Of a DNA stretch of 46,252 bases, positions 16,834 to 26,031 are shown one piece after another. A program made the position numbers and the translations under genes. The notes beneath the pieces were generated by a model that was given only the letters and a program-made list of their open reading frames with translations, did no database searches and was not told the DNA's origin. The stretch's first letter is position 1; each line of letters begins with the position of its first letter. Origin of the DNA: Bacteroidota bacterium (GTDB lineage Bacteria; Bacteroidota; Bacteroidia; AKYH767-A; 2013-40CM-41-45); NCBI GenBank assembly GCA_003151745.1, contig PLYJ01000279.1, positions 1 to 46,252 of the forward strand. The letters run 5' to 3'.

Positions 16834-16890
16834 CAATCAGTGTGCCTGCCTACCTTAAAAAGAAAGTATTTCAGGCAGGCTTACTGATTG
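16834..16890. other. Long imperfect hairpin, 18-base arms
   Basis: The arms CAATCAGTGTGCCTGCCT and AGGCAGGCTTACTGATTG pair at 16 of 18 positions around a 21-base loop. No T-run follows. It is 200 bp downstream of the small helix-turn-helix gene's stop codon. Confidence 0.6.
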
Positions 16891-17093
16891 AGTTGGCGTG
16901 ACTTTTTGCGGAGAGAAGCCGAGGAACACCATGTTTCCGTTTCGGATTTTTGCTGTGGAGTATTTACGGAACAGCATTAGATAGACATGTGCATAGCACA
17001 CCACAATCTTTTTGCATTAGGGATTGCAGAGTAAATCCTTTCTTTTTCAGAAAGATTGCAACGGAAAGCCCGACCCGTAAGGGGAATGCCCTA

Positions 17094-17375
17094 TTATTTC
17101 TTATAAAAACTCTTTTTTAGATACCTTTTCATCATTTCATCTATATCTCCGACATTGTAGTAAATCTTACTACCTACCTGAGAAAATGTTATGATGCCTT
17201 CATCACGCCAATTTTGAGCAGTTCGCTTTGAAATGTGCATCACCTTAATGAACTCCTCATTATCAATTACCAGGTCTCTGAGCCCCTTTTTATAAGTGGC
17301 AATTGTTAAATTAATTTCAGTCAGAATACGAATAATGTTATCGTATTCCTCTTTTGACAAAAGAATAACTTCCAT
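17094..17375 (-). CDS. Helix-turn-helix (excisionase/MerR-like) protein
   Basis: A 93-residue protein. Residues 1-40 form a helical, probably coiled segment. Residues 41-88 are a helix-turn-helix of the excisionase type: FIKVMHISKRTAQNWRDEGIITFSQVGSKIYYNVGDIDEMMKR, with the typical turn after RTAQNWR and the wing YYNVGDID. This protein type is common on Bacteroidota mobile elements, where members act as excision cofactors or local regulators. It is divergent from dndA (94 bp apart), so it may control dndA or element excision. Confidence 0.85.
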   Translation of the reverse strand: MEVILLSKEEYDNIIRILTEINLTIATYKKGLRDLVIDNEEFIKVMHISKRTAQNWRDEGIITFSQVGSKIYYNVGDIDEMMKRYLKKSFYKK

Positions 17376-17469
17376 GACTAATAAAATTTAAAAGGTTAAA
17401 CATGAATTTTGGAAGTGTTCAGAAAATTTCTGTTTTACTGCAAAGATAAATCGTAAATTCGCCTCTTAA

Positions 17470-18654
17470 ATGACATTTCAAAGACAGTTAATATATCTTG
17501 ATAATAATGCAACAACGCCCATTGATAAAAGGGTATTGGAAGCAATGTATCCGTTCCTTACTGATAATTTTGCGAACGCAAACAGCACACACCAATTTGG
17601 TGTGGGTGCTTATGAGGCGGTGAAAGCCGCACGAATCCAGGTGGCTGAGTTGCTTGGGGCACAGCCACATGAAGTTGTTTTTACAAGTGGGGCAACTGAG
17701 GGAATTAATTTAGCCATAAAAGGTGTTGCTGAAAAGTACGCTAAGAAAGGAAAGCACATTGTTACTGTTAGCACAGAGCACAGTGCGGTTTTGGATACTT
17801 GTCAGCATTTGCAGGGCAAAGGTTATGAAGTAACCTATTTGCCAGTGAAGCAAGATGGTTTGGTTGATTTGAACGAACTGAAAAGAGTATTGCGAAGCGA
17901 TACTATTTTAGTGAGTGTTATGTACGCAAATAATGAAACGGGTGTAATACAGCCGGTGAAGGAAATTGCAGCATTAACGCATAGCGTTGATGCAATCTTT
18001 TTCTGTGATGGTACGCAAGCCGTAGGCAAAGTACCCATTAACGTAGATGATTTAGGAATAGATGTCCTGTGTTTTAGTGGGCATAAGATTTATGCACCGA
18101 AAGGTATAGGTGCTTTATATGTGAAGCAGCATCATGGGGAGAAAGTAATGCTGGAAGCATTACAGCATGGTGGTGGTCATGAAAGAGGACTGCGAAGTGG
18201 CACTCTGAATGTACCGGGCATTGTGGCGATAGGTTATGCTTGCGAATTGGCACGAAAGGAAATGAAGAAAAATGCTGAAAGCATTTTGACATTACGAAAC
18301 TATTTAGAAAGTGAATTGCTCAAAATTGAAGACACTGTAATCAATGGCAATACAATTGAGCGGATGTATAATGTCACGAACATTTGTTTTAATGGAGCAG
18401 ATAGCGATGCAATGATTATGGGTTTGAGTAACAATGAAAATGATTTACCATTAATTGCTGTAAGCAATGGAAGTGCCTGTACTTCCACATCTATTGAACC
18501 GTCTCATGTCCTTACTGCAATGGGATTACACGAATCTGCTGCATTCAGCAGCATTCGGTTTTCTCTTGGAAAATATAACACCAAAAAGGAGATTGATGTT
18601 GTGATTGATGTCATTAAGAATGTCGTGAGTGAACTGAGGGCAATGGTCAATTAG
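17470..18654 (+). CDS. dndA: DndA-like cysteine desulfurase
   Basis: A 394-residue class V aminotransferase-fold enzyme of the IscS/NifS type that removes sulfur from cysteine as a protein persulfide. PLP Lys206 lies in SGHKIYAPKG and catalytic Cys337 in SNGSACTSTS. Other hallmarks are LDNNATTP at 10-17 and TSGATEGIN at 72-80. In Dnd systems it supplies sulfur for DNA phosphorothioation and helps assemble the DndC iron-sulfur cluster. It is convergent with the dnd operon: only 10 bp separate its stop from GIY2's stop, with no terminator between, so antisense read-through is possible. Confidence 0.9.
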   Translation: MTFQRQLIYLDNNATTPIDKRVLEAMYPFLTDNFANANSTHQFGVGAYEAVKAARIQVAELLGAQPHEVVFTSGATEGINLAIKGVAEKYAKKGKHIVTVSTEHSAVLDTCQHLQGKGYEVTYLPVKQDGLVDLNELKRVLRSDTILVSVMYANNETGVIQPVKEIAALTHSVDAIFFCDGTQAVGKVPINVDDLGIDVLCFSGHKIYAPKGIGALYVKQHHGEKVMLEALQHGGGHERGLRSGTLNVPGIVAIGYACELARKEMKKNAESILTLRNYLESELLKIEDTVINGNTIERMYNVTNICFNGADSDAMIMGLSNNENDLPLIAVSNGSACTSTSIEPSHVLTAMGLHESAAFSSIRFSLGKYNTKKEIDVVIDVIKNVVSELRAMVN

Positions 18655-18664
18655 GAGTTTCCTT

Positions 18665-19093
18665 CTAACCCAATCTTTTATTCCAAACTGGCAATCTACC
18701 ATACAGGTCAAAAAACTTTTTCCGTAATATTGCTTCAACATCTACGGGATTATGTTTTACCTCATCGTTGTAGGTAACATACCAATTTACATCAATTGCG
18801 GCTATTTTATCTTGTTGCATCTTTCTACTCCATGAATTTCTTCTTGCAGCACCAAATTGTTTCCCATTTACAAGACGGTCAAACAAACCACCTTCCCTGT
18901 GCTTAATTTTTCCATTGGCTAATAACCTGCCTGATGAACCAATGTAGATTAATTCAACCCCATTCTTCTGCAATTTGTAAATAATGTAAATTCCGCTTTG
19001 GTCTTTTGGTGCATTACAAACAGATGAAAGAACTTCATCAGGTTTGTAAAAAAAATGATTCCAGTGAGAGTATAAAGTGAGTTCATCAAACAT
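18665..19093 (-). CDS. GIY-YIG nuclease-like protein 2 of the dnd operon
   Basis: A 142-residue single-domain protein. The fold signature is present: SGIYIIY (GIY at 34-36), LIYIGSSGRL (YIG at 50-52), basic residues in FDRLVNG near 73, catalytic Glu candidate 120 (VDVEAILRKKFFDLY) and late Asn138 (LPVWN). It is the last gene of the operon and its ATG overlaps the rmuC stop by 8 bp, so expression is coupled to rmuC. It does not resemble the short GIY-YIG at 15144. I infer a nuclease that acts with RmuC on PT-lacking DNA; no direct evidence supports this. Confidence 0.8.
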   Translation of the reverse strand: MFDELTLYSHWNHFFYKPDEVLSSVCNAPKDQSGIYIIYKLQKNGVELIYIGSSGRLLANGKIKHREGGLFDRLVNGKQFGAARRNSWSRKMQQDKIAAIDVNWYVTYNDEVKHNPVDVEAILRKKFFDLYGRLPVWNKRLG

Positions 19094-20582
19094 TTTCTTC
19101 TTCTTCGCTTTCTTCTACCGTTGATTCTAAATCATTGTTGGCATCTAAAATTAAAGTTGTTTTTTCTTGTGTGAGTTCCTGAACATTACGTAGTTTCCTT
19201 TCTATGGCTCTTGTTCGTACTTCGGAAGTGTCAATTACATTCGTTGCCTCTATTAATTTCTTTTTTGTCTTAGCCAATACATCACCGAATTGTTTGAACT
19301 CTGTTTTTACTGCTCCAAGTAAATCCCACACTTCACTGCTTCGCTTTTCGATTGCAAGTGTCCGAAAACCCATTTGCAGACTATTCAGCAGTGCACTTAG
19401 TGTCGTTGGACCAGTTATGGTAATCTTATAATCTTTTTGAAGTTGTTCAAATAACCCCGGCGTTCTTAAAACTTCTCCGAATAAACTTTCATACGGCAAA
19501 AACATAATCCCGTATTCTGTTGTGTTTGGCGGGTCAATATATTTCTCCCTTATGTCCTGTGCATTTTTTCTGATGCCTTTTACAAATGCTTTTCTGAACT
19601 CTTCAATTTTTTCCAAATCGCCTTTATCATAGGCATCAACTAATGACTCATAATCTTCTTTTGGAAATTTTGAATCTACCGGGAGCCATAATATTTTGTC
19701 TAAGTTATCACCATGTGGCATCTTAATAGCGAACTCTACAACTGCACCGCTTCCTACCTTTGTTTTTACATTCTTCTCATATTGCTCATTTGTCAGCAAA
19801 TCTTCTATCAAATTTTGCAGTTGATACTCACCTAAAACCCCTCTCGACTTCACGTTGCTCATCACTTTCTTTAAGTCACCAACGCTGCTGGCAAGATGTT
19901 GCATATCTCCTAACCCTTTATGAACTGCTTCTAATCTTTCACTTACCAGTTTGAAAGATTCACCCAATCGCTTTTCCAGTGTTTCATTTAATTTTTCATC
20001 AACAGTTTTCCGCATTTCTTCCAATTTCTTTTCATTGCCTTCCTGCATTTTGTTTACAGAATTTTCAAGAGAGGTTTTCAGTTCTCCTAATTTCAGATTG
20101 TTGGCTTCATTCTGTGTTTTCTGATTGTTTACAAAATCAAAGAAATTTTCTCTCAGTTTTTCATTGAAAGTTTTAAGTCCGGTGTTTAAATCAGTTTTAA
20201 ATGCTTCCAAATTCTCTTTCAGTTCCTTTCTGCTATCTTTATTATTCGCATCAATGGAAGTCTGAAATGCAGTAAATTTTTCACCTACTGAATTAGTAAG
20301 TGCAGAAAGTTGTTCTGAAAAAGTCTTAGTGAAGGTATTTAATTGATTTGTTACTTCCTCTCTTAATCCTTTTGATGAATCGGCGGCTTCTTTTCTGTTC
20401 GTTGCAAACTCATCTTTCAGATTGCGTTCAGTGTCCTTTAAATCTTGAATAAGAGATGTCACTGAATTTTTAATTTCAGTCACATCATTGTTTTCTTCTT
20501 TCTTACCTGCTTTATGTGTCAGATAAATATTTATGACTACGAGTATAGCAAGTACTCCAAGTAATATAACAGTAAGTTCCAT
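19086..20582 (-). CDS. rmuC: RmuC-family protein within the dnd operon
   Basis: A 498-residue protein. One N-terminal membrane helix (residues 3-22) is followed by a long coiled coil with heptads (about 30-250). The RmuC domain comes next: EYQLQNLIEDLL, IKMPHGDNLDKILWLPVDSKFP, FVKGIRKNAQDIREKYIDPPNTTEYGIMFLP, and SALLNSLQMGFRTLAIEKRS. RmuC has a restriction-endonuclease-like core in structural predictions and is linked to limiting sequence inversions and to restriction of incoming DNA. Here it abuts dndB and overlaps the GIY2 gene, so it belongs to the operon. A membrane anchor would place it where phage DNA enters. Confidence 0.9.
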   Translation of the reverse strand: MELTVILLGVLAILVVINIYLTHKAGKKEENNDVTEIKNSVTSLIQDLKDTERNLKDEFATNRKEAADSSKGLREEVTNQLNTFTKTFSEQLSALTNSVGEKFTAFQTSIDANNKDSRKELKENLEAFKTDLNTGLKTFNEKLRENFFDFVNNQKTQNEANNLKLGELKTSLENSVNKMQEGNEKKLEEMRKTVDEKLNETLEKRLGESFKLVSERLEAVHKGLGDMQHLASSVGDLKKVMSNVKSRGVLGEYQLQNLIEDLLTNEQYEKNVKTKVGSGAVVEFAIKMPHGDNLDKILWLPVDSKFPKEDYESLVDAYDKGDLEKIEEFRKAFVKGIRKNAQDIREKYIDPPNTTEYGIMFLPYESLFGEVLRTPGLFEQLQKDYKITITGPTTLSALLNSLQMGFRTLAIEKRSSEVWDLLGAVKTEFKQFGDVLAKTKKKLIEATNVIDTSEVRTRAIERKLRNVQELTQEKTTLILDANNDLESTVEESEEEENV

Positions 20583-21830
20583 TTACTTTACAGTTGATTT
20601 AAGGTTATTCTTGAAGGTTAAATTGTACTCCTTGTAGATTTTTGTTAGTTCGTTTGTGATATACTTTTCTTCGCCCTTACTTCCCAATAAATATTTGAAT
20701 ATAGACCTCTTTAATTTCTTGTGCTTAGTTTCCATTGTATCTCCTTTCCAAAAAACATACATCCAGTTTGGTCCACTTAGATTGAAATCTATTTTTGATA
20801 CATTGTCTTTAAACACTTTTACTTTTTTTGAACTATCAAACTCTTTATAGACTGACGCAAATAATAATTGACCCTCTGGTCTTAACAACATACTTCCCCC
20901 AGAAGTTTTATTTCTTATAAATTTTGACGGAACCTTCTGTTCATTAATAAACTTCACAACATTCGGAAATGCTTTAAAGAAAAAGTCCCAAAACGAAGTG
21001 ATATTCACGTACAATTGATTAAGAACCTCATCTGTTGGTCTAATAATGACTTTGGATTTGTATAATGAAGAGTAATTAATCAGAACCTTGCTTATCTCAT
21101 ACAGACAAACTAATGAGGTAAAATTTTTTGTGTCTGTTGATGATAGATTAAACAGTTTTGTTGCTGAAACGGCATTGTCTTTAATGAATGTGGGGTATTC
21201 TTGAACAAGTTTACGTGTGAGAATGGCTGCTGCATCATCTTCTTCAAGGATAACTTTTTCTGCTGGCTTTATTGAAACTGCATACCGATTTAAAACAGTA
21301 AAAAGTCTTCTGGTTCTTTGCTTTAAATCAGCCTTGTGGATAACAATAATTAATGATATTTCATCTTCGCCGACACTCTCATTATCTCCCACGGCTTTTC
21401 TTAGTCCCAGTAAACGGTGTTGCCCATCTAAAACAAATATTTCTTCATTCCCTGATAATGTCAGCACACCAATTTTATTTTCAATAAATTCCACTTCGGT
21501 ATCATCAACCAAATCATTGTCAATACGGAATTGACGTTCAAGGTCAAAATCAGCCCATTCCGGGGCTCCTTTGTGGATAGCGACGATTAAGGAACTAAAA
21601 AACCTTTCCTTACTTCTCAACAAGTATTCCTTAATTTTATCAATACGACTTGTGTCAATCTCTCTTTGTAAAATTTGATTTATGTTCTTTGTGTATAGAG
21701 CCTTTGATTCGGGAACAGTTATTATTCTATTATCATCTACGATGTCCTTAACTTTAATAACAGTTGAAAAGTAATTCCAACTACCAAAGTTGCCCCTTAA
21801 TGCCGGAAGGTGAATAGATTTTATTGCCAT
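20583..21830 (-). CDS. dndB: DndB-like DGQHR-domain protein
   Basis: A 415-residue protein with the family-defining motif DGQHR at 135-139, preceded by a beta-hairpin (GNEEIFVL), and a long helical C-terminal part. DndB is the negative transcriptional regulator of dnd operons in studied bacteria, and DGQHR proteins are also found in other DNA-modification systems. Its stop abuts the rmuC start, and its start is 3 bp from the GIY1 stop. Its position inside the operon, between GIY1 and rmuC, differs from the usual leading position dndB-C-D-E. Confidence 0.85.
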   Translation of the reverse strand: MAIKSIHLPALRGNFGSWNYFSTVIKVKDIVDDNRIITVPESKALYTKNINQILQREIDTSRIDKIKEYLLRSKERFFSSLIVAIHKGAPEWADFDLERQFRIDNDLVDDTEVEFIENKIGVLTLSGNEEIFVLDGQHRLLGLRKAVGDNESVGEDEISLIIVIHKADLKQRTRRLFTVLNRYAVSIKPAEKVILEEDDAAAILTRKLVQEYPTFIKDNAVSATKLFNLSSTDTKNFTSLVCLYEISKVLINYSSLYKSKVIIRPTDEVLNQLYVNITSFWDFFFKAFPNVVKFINEQKVPSKFIRNKTSGGSMLLRPEGQLLFASVYKEFDSSKKVKVFKDNVSKIDFNLSGPNWMYVFWKGDTMETKHKKLKRSIFKYLLGSKGEEKYITNELTKIYKEYNLTFKNNLKSTVK

Positions 21831-21833
21831 GAT

Positions 21834-22355
21834 TTAATTATAAATACTTCTTGAATTTAATGCACGTCTTGCCCTGAATTGATTATTAAGAGGTGGAACG
21901 ATGTTGTCAAATAAATTTGATTCAATAGTTTTTATTCTATTGTCAGCAAGATTCAATTCATAAAAATAAACCCATGTTTTATCTTCCCATAAATTGGTAA
22001 GAAGTTGGATATTCCTTCTTATATTCCTATTCCCAATTCCATTTACATAATCACGAAATCTAAGGTAAAAAGTATTGGTATTTATCACTCTCCCTACATA
22101 CATTAAGTAATTTGCTTTCGGAACAAATGGAAAATCCGGTTCAACAAAAAATATGTATATCCCCTTCTTATTTCTAAGGGTACCTAAATTATTTCGAATA
22201 TTGGCATCAAATTTAATCTTGACTGGTGCGTTAAGTGTCGCTGCAAGAGTAGGGTCAATGTTCTGCCACAATTCGTAATGCAAAACGAATGTAGGTATAT
22301 TATAAAGTTTTTCAGGATTAAGGTCCGCTAATTCATCTCTTGTTAATACCGGCAT
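21834..22355 (-). CDS. GIY-YIG nuclease-like protein 1 of the dnd operon
   Basis: A 173-residue protein with an N-terminal ~60-residue extension (THYELW-like, no known domain) and a GIY-YIG domain: KGIYIFF (GIY at 65-67), LMYVGRV (YIG position 86-88), FYLRFRDYVNG with Arg99/101, catalytic Glu candidate 145 (TIESNLFDNIVPPLNN) and Asn157/158. It lies between dndE and dndB with 21-bp and 3-bp gaps. The domain is divergent but all key positions are filled. As the restriction genes usually found with dnd are missing, it is a good candidate effector. Confidence 0.75.
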   Translation of the reverse strand: MPVLTRDELADLNPEKLYNIPTFVLHYELWQNIDPTLAATLNAPVKIKFDANIRNNLGTLRNKKGIYIFFVEPDFPFVPKANYLMYVGRVINTNTFYLRFRDYVNGIGNRNIRRNIQLLTNLWEDKTWVYFYELNLADNRIKTIESNLFDNIVPPLNNQFRARRALNSRSIYN

Positions 22356-22376
22356 GCTTTGAGCAGAAAGGTTGGG

Positions 22377-23945
22377 TTACGCTTTGAACAATTCAGCAAC
22401 CTTATACTCTTTTAAGTTGCTTACAAGTTGGTACTTCTGAATATTCTCCATACTTGTTTTTAGTTTGTTGGAATACTTTTCCCCAACACCTAAAAACCTT
22501 TCCATATTTCTGAGATTCGTTTTGTCTTTGATGTCAAACAGGAATGCAGTTTCACACATGCTGCTGAAATCAAACGAAGGTTGATTGAATTCTTCAATGC
22601 CCTGCGAGAGTAATACAACAGAAACTCCTTTGGAGCGAATCTCCCGGAGAATTTTTTCTAATAAGTCTTGGCTCTTCTTCTCTTTAAATATTACATGTGC
22701 TTCATCAATAAGAAAAACATACCTCATGCCCTGGTACTTCCCTTCAATGGGAGCATTATCCATGTTCATGAATGTATTATATATGTAATTGATAATTAGG
22801 AATACAGAAGTGAAGCGTACATTATTTGATAAGTCGCCCGATAAACTCAGGTAATAGTTCTGATTCAGAAAACTGTTTTTCAAATCAACTTTCGTCTCAA
22901 ACAAGTCAAGTTCACTTAGGTTTTGTAAAATTTCTCTGAGTGTGCTTGGGCGTGGGTCCACAGCAATGACGTTATTAAAAATATCCTTGATGGATGGATA
23001 AGCACCATTCTTTGTTGCTGCAAAAGCCATTCGTGTTGCATCCTTCAAGGTCTGTTGTTGAACCTTCCCGATGTTGCTATAACTGGTAATGATGTCCACA
23101 AATTTATTAATGCCCATAATTTTGTTCTTCTCATTCACATTATCAATAAATGCGAGAGGATTTATTGGAAAAGGTTTTTGAGGTGCATCAACATAAACTG
23201 CTTTTGTTTTAGCGAAAAAGGTTTGCATTGCCTTTTCATCTTCCTTTTTCAAACCTTTGAAGTCAAGAAAAATAAAATTGACTTCGCCTTTTGATTCATC
23301 TACTACCTGTTGCATTAAACTCTTTGCGAAATGAGTTTTTCCTGTGCCGGAATTACCTGCAACTGCAACATGAGCATTATTATGAATGGTTGAATCGTTA
23401 AGATTGAAAAATATTTGTTCATCATCAAATGTTTTTCCAACTTTGATTTTAATAAGGTCGGTAAAATACTTTTTGTTCGTAATTCTGTTTCTTCTTGTCT
23501 GTTCGTCAAAAAGAATTGCTTCGTTACTTACATCATTTTCCTCTAATACTTCAATTCCTTTTTCAATGTTCTCCAAAAGGAAATCAAGTCCTGAATAATT
23601 TTTATTCTCCTCAAATAACTTATTCATCAGTGTCAAGCCATGGTCAATGTGCATCTTAATATATTTAGCGATGCTGGGGTCTGTTTTGTAAATCTGATAA
23701 CGCTGACAAATAATTGCGATGTAATAATCTCGATAGTTACCAAAAAGAATATCGTCTTTATACTCTTTGCCACGGCTGTCAAGCAAATGTTCTTTGTTGC
23801 TTGGGTCAAAGGAAGCCCCTTTTGAAACAGAATATGCAAATGCAACTCTTGAAATGTAATTTTCTGATGCCCCAGGGAAAACTTTTCTTGTGAGTTCCTG
23901 AACTACTGCTTTATTCGCTTCTGATGTTCGTATGTTAATTAGCAT
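22377..23945 (-). CDS. dndE: DndE fused to a HerA/FtsK-like ATPase
   Basis: A 522-residue fusion. Residues 1-115 match the DndE domain (small helical nicked-DNA-binding protein): a helix with RTSEANKAVVQELTRK, then ISRVAFAYSVSKG and the helix IAKYIKMHIDHGLTLM. Free-standing DndE is about 110-120 residues. Residues 150-522 form a P-loop motor: Walker A GNSGTGKT at 197-204, Walker B FLIDEAH at 411-417, and LLSQG as a sensor-like strand. The motor resembles HerA/FtsK pumps. The ATG overlaps the dndD stop by 11 bp. DndE-ATPase fusions are, to my memory, known in a minority of Dnd systems. Confidence 0.85.
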   Translation of the reverse strand: MLINIRTSEANKAVVQELTRKVFPGASENYISRVAFAYSVSKGASFDPSNKEHLLDSRGKEYKDDILFGNYRDYYIAIICQRYQIYKTDPSIAKYIKMHIDHGLTLMNKLFEENKNYSGLDFLLENIEKGIEVLEENDVSNEAILFDEQTRRNRITNKKYFTDLIKIKVGKTFDDEQIFFNLNDSTIHNNAHVAVAGNSGTGKTHFAKSLMQQVVDESKGEVNFIFLDFKGLKKEDEKAMQTFFAKTKAVYVDAPQKPFPINPLAFIDNVNEKNKIMGINKFVDIITSYSNIGKVQQQTLKDATRMAFAATKNGAYPSIKDIFNNVIAVDPRPSTLREILQNLSELDLFETKVDLKNSFLNQNYYLSLSGDLSNNVRFTSVFLIINYIYNTFMNMDNAPIEGKYQGMRYVFLIDEAHVIFKEKKSQDLLEKILREIRSKGVSVVLLSQGIEEFNQPSFDFSSMCETAFLFDIKDKTNLRNMERFLGVGEKYSNKLKTSMENIQKYQLVSNLKEYKVAELFKA

Positions 23946-26031
23946 TGCTATACATTCGGTTATAAGTTTTCAAAAAATCTTCTGGTTCAATAGACAAAAA
24001 TTCGCTACTGTCTTCGTGCACATTATTGATAATAAATGTCCGGGCAATATGTTTTGAAAGTATGTTGTATTCTCTCTCGTTTAATTCTTTGTTAATGAGC
24101 GGGAAGATTACCACTTGGTCGGAAATATTTGGATAAAAGTATTTGATGATATTTTCCGCATGTTGTTCATCAAACTTTTGCATCGGAGAATCAATGAATA
24201 CCGGGAACTGAATATCGCTTTCTTCAACAAGACCACGCAACAAAGCAGTCGCATACATCTGTTGCTCACCTTTGCTTAGTGATTCTTTTTTGATTTCCTC
24301 ATTGCGGTTGTTTTTCAATACAATGTCAATGTCGTCACCGATAATTTCTACTTCAACCTTTTTGATGAATCCTTTTTTGTGCATTAGAGTTTCAAGCCCT
24401 TTAAGAATCTGTTCTTCCAGTGATTCTTTTTTCTTGGCTTTAAATTTGCCAATGAAATCTTTTAAATTGTTGATGTTCCTTGTGATGACTGCATCTTTCT
24501 CTTTATTCTTTTCCGATACATTCAACTTTCGTGAAAGTTCCTCAATGCGTTTTCCTCTTTGCGTCTTCTCGTTGGTGAATTCACCGATTTCTTTCAGGAG
24601 AGAATCAACAGTATCATCAATACGGATGATGTCTTTGTCTAATTCTTCTTTTCGCTTTCTCAGTTCAGCGATGATTGGATTCTCTTGATTCGTTTCCGCA
24701 TCTTTTATTCGTCTGCGGATTGTGTTTAACTCATTTCTTGTGAGATTATATTCTCCATTGATGCGTTTGAAAGATTCACGAAACGAAAGTTTGATGTTAC
24801 TGAGTAATGCAAACAATTCATTTTTCTGTGTTTCTGAAAATTCATGCAGTTCTTTGAAATCCTCTGGGAGAGAAGGTGTGTCAGAAAAGAAATGCTTGCG
24901 AATCAGCAATTCAAAGTTGTCTGAATAGAATTTTCTTATCTCATGTGTAATGAGTAAATCTTTCGGCTTTGGAATATCATCCAGGTCAGTTAAGATTTTA
25001 CTTGTTACTCCTTTTACATTTTCTTCTTTGAATTGTGCTGACTTGAAATTGTTTTCGTTTTCTATCTGTTTGGTTACTTCAAGAAACTTCTCCCCGACAA
25101 TTGCAAATGGAATGATGTCGTAAGAATCTCGCAACTCGTTTTGCAATGCAGTTTGTTTCTTAGTCAGTTCATCTTCTTGCTCTCTAATTTTTTGAAGTTC
25201 TTCAACTGTTATTAAACTTCCCTCTTTAATTAACTTGTCCTGAATATCTCTTGATTCTTTGTTTTTTTCGTTTCGTTGTTCACGATAGTCACTAATTTTA
25301 TCTTCGTTCTCCTTAATTTGATTTTCGTATTTAACAACATCGGCTTGCAGTTGTGCTAATTGATTTTTTTCTGCGGCACTTGCGGACTCCTGACGAAATT
25401 TCATCTGCAAGTTTTCCAAATTGCCCTTAATGTCCTCGTATTTTTTTATTCCTAAAACTTCCGAATATGCCTGGCTTAATTTTGTCCGTTGTTCTGTTGT
25501 GTTTACTTCCGCAAGGTTCACGATTTTCTCTGCATCAAAGAAAAAGAACTTAGCAATTTCAATTGGCATTATAAACTCACGAATGAATATTTCTTGTCCA
25601 ACTTCCATGGCTAATTCGCTTGGATAGCCGTCAATCAATACTTCAACTTCTTCACTTGTGCTTGTGAGAGTATTGTAAGTTCTCTTAACTGTAATCTCTT
25701 TGCAAGGCACTTCGGGAATGTTCACGTTCACGAATTTGATTGACACATGAAATTTATAATTTTCTTCTGCCTTGGATAATCTATTAAGTGAGTTGGCAAG
25801 GTATTTACTGTATCCACCTTGGTCACCAATTTCTTTTTTATACAAGTCATCAACCTCTTGCATATTTCTTCCATACAAGCACCAAACCATTGACATGAGA
25901 AAGGTTGTTTTTCCAAAGCCATTTCTACCACTGACAATAAAAATATTATGTTTGTTGGCAGAGGTCAAGTCAATCTTGTTCTCTCCTTTATAAATGCGAA
26001 AGTTGTAAAGTTCTATTTCTTTAATTGTCAT
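23935..26031 (-). CDS. dndD: DndD SMC-like ATPase
   Basis: A 698-residue SMC/Rad50-type ABC ATPase. Walker A is GRNGFGKT at 35-42, after the typical LYNFRIYKGENKIDL strand. Two coiled-coil arms (about 190-300 and 400-545) surround a central hinge-like part. The signature motif is LSKGEQQ at 585-591 and Walker B FPVFIDSP at 609-616. DndD is essential for DNA phosphorothioation and is thought to power DNA nicking or remodelling for sulfur insertion. It overlaps dndC by 11 bp upstream and dndE by 11 bp downstream, so the three core genes are coupled. Confidence 0.92.
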   Translation of the reverse strand: MTIKEIELYNFRIYKGENKIDLTSANKHNIFIVSGRNGFGKTTFLMSMVWCLYGRNMQEVDDLYKKEIGDQGGYSKYLANSLNRLSKAEENYKFHVSIKFVNVNIPEVPCKEITVKRTYNTLTSTSEEVEVLIDGYPSELAMEVGQEIFIREFIMPIEIAKFFFFDAEKIVNLAEVNTTEQRTKLSQAYSEVLGIKKYEDIKGNLENLQMKFRQESASAAEKNQLAQLQADVVKYENQIKENEDKISDYREQRNEKNKESRDIQDKLIKEGSLITVEELQKIREQEDELTKKQTALQNELRDSYDIIPFAIVGEKFLEVTKQIENENNFKSAQFKEENVKGVTSKILTDLDDIPKPKDLLITHEIRKFYSDNFELLIRKHFFSDTPSLPEDFKELHEFSETQKNELFALLSNIKLSFRESFKRINGEYNLTRNELNTIRRRIKDAETNQENPIIAELRKRKEELDKDIIRIDDTVDSLLKEIGEFTNEKTQRGKRIEELSRKLNVSEKNKEKDAVITRNINNLKDFIGKFKAKKKESLEEQILKGLETLMHKKGFIKKVEVEIIGDDIDIVLKNNRNEEIKKESLSKGEQQMYATALLRGLVEESDIQFPVFIDSPMQKFDEQHAENIIKYFYPNISDQVVIFPLINKELNEREYNILSKHIARTFIINNVHEDSSEFLSIEPEDFLKTYNRMYSNAN

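Larger units (their letters stand above)
15482..17093. other. Structured non-coding left end of the element
   Basis: No credible gene in 1.6 kb; the open frames here lack protein character. Visible structure: TTGCAAGG octamers at 15899, 15980 and 16094; a compound dyad with 12-bp outer arms (16116-16127/16221-16232) and 13-bp perfect inner arms (16148-16160/16184-16196); and 18-base arms with two mismatches at 16834-16851/16873-16890. Combined with the Rep-like gene on the element, an origin of replication or transfer, or a long structured RNA, is plausible; this is inference only. Confidence 0.5.
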
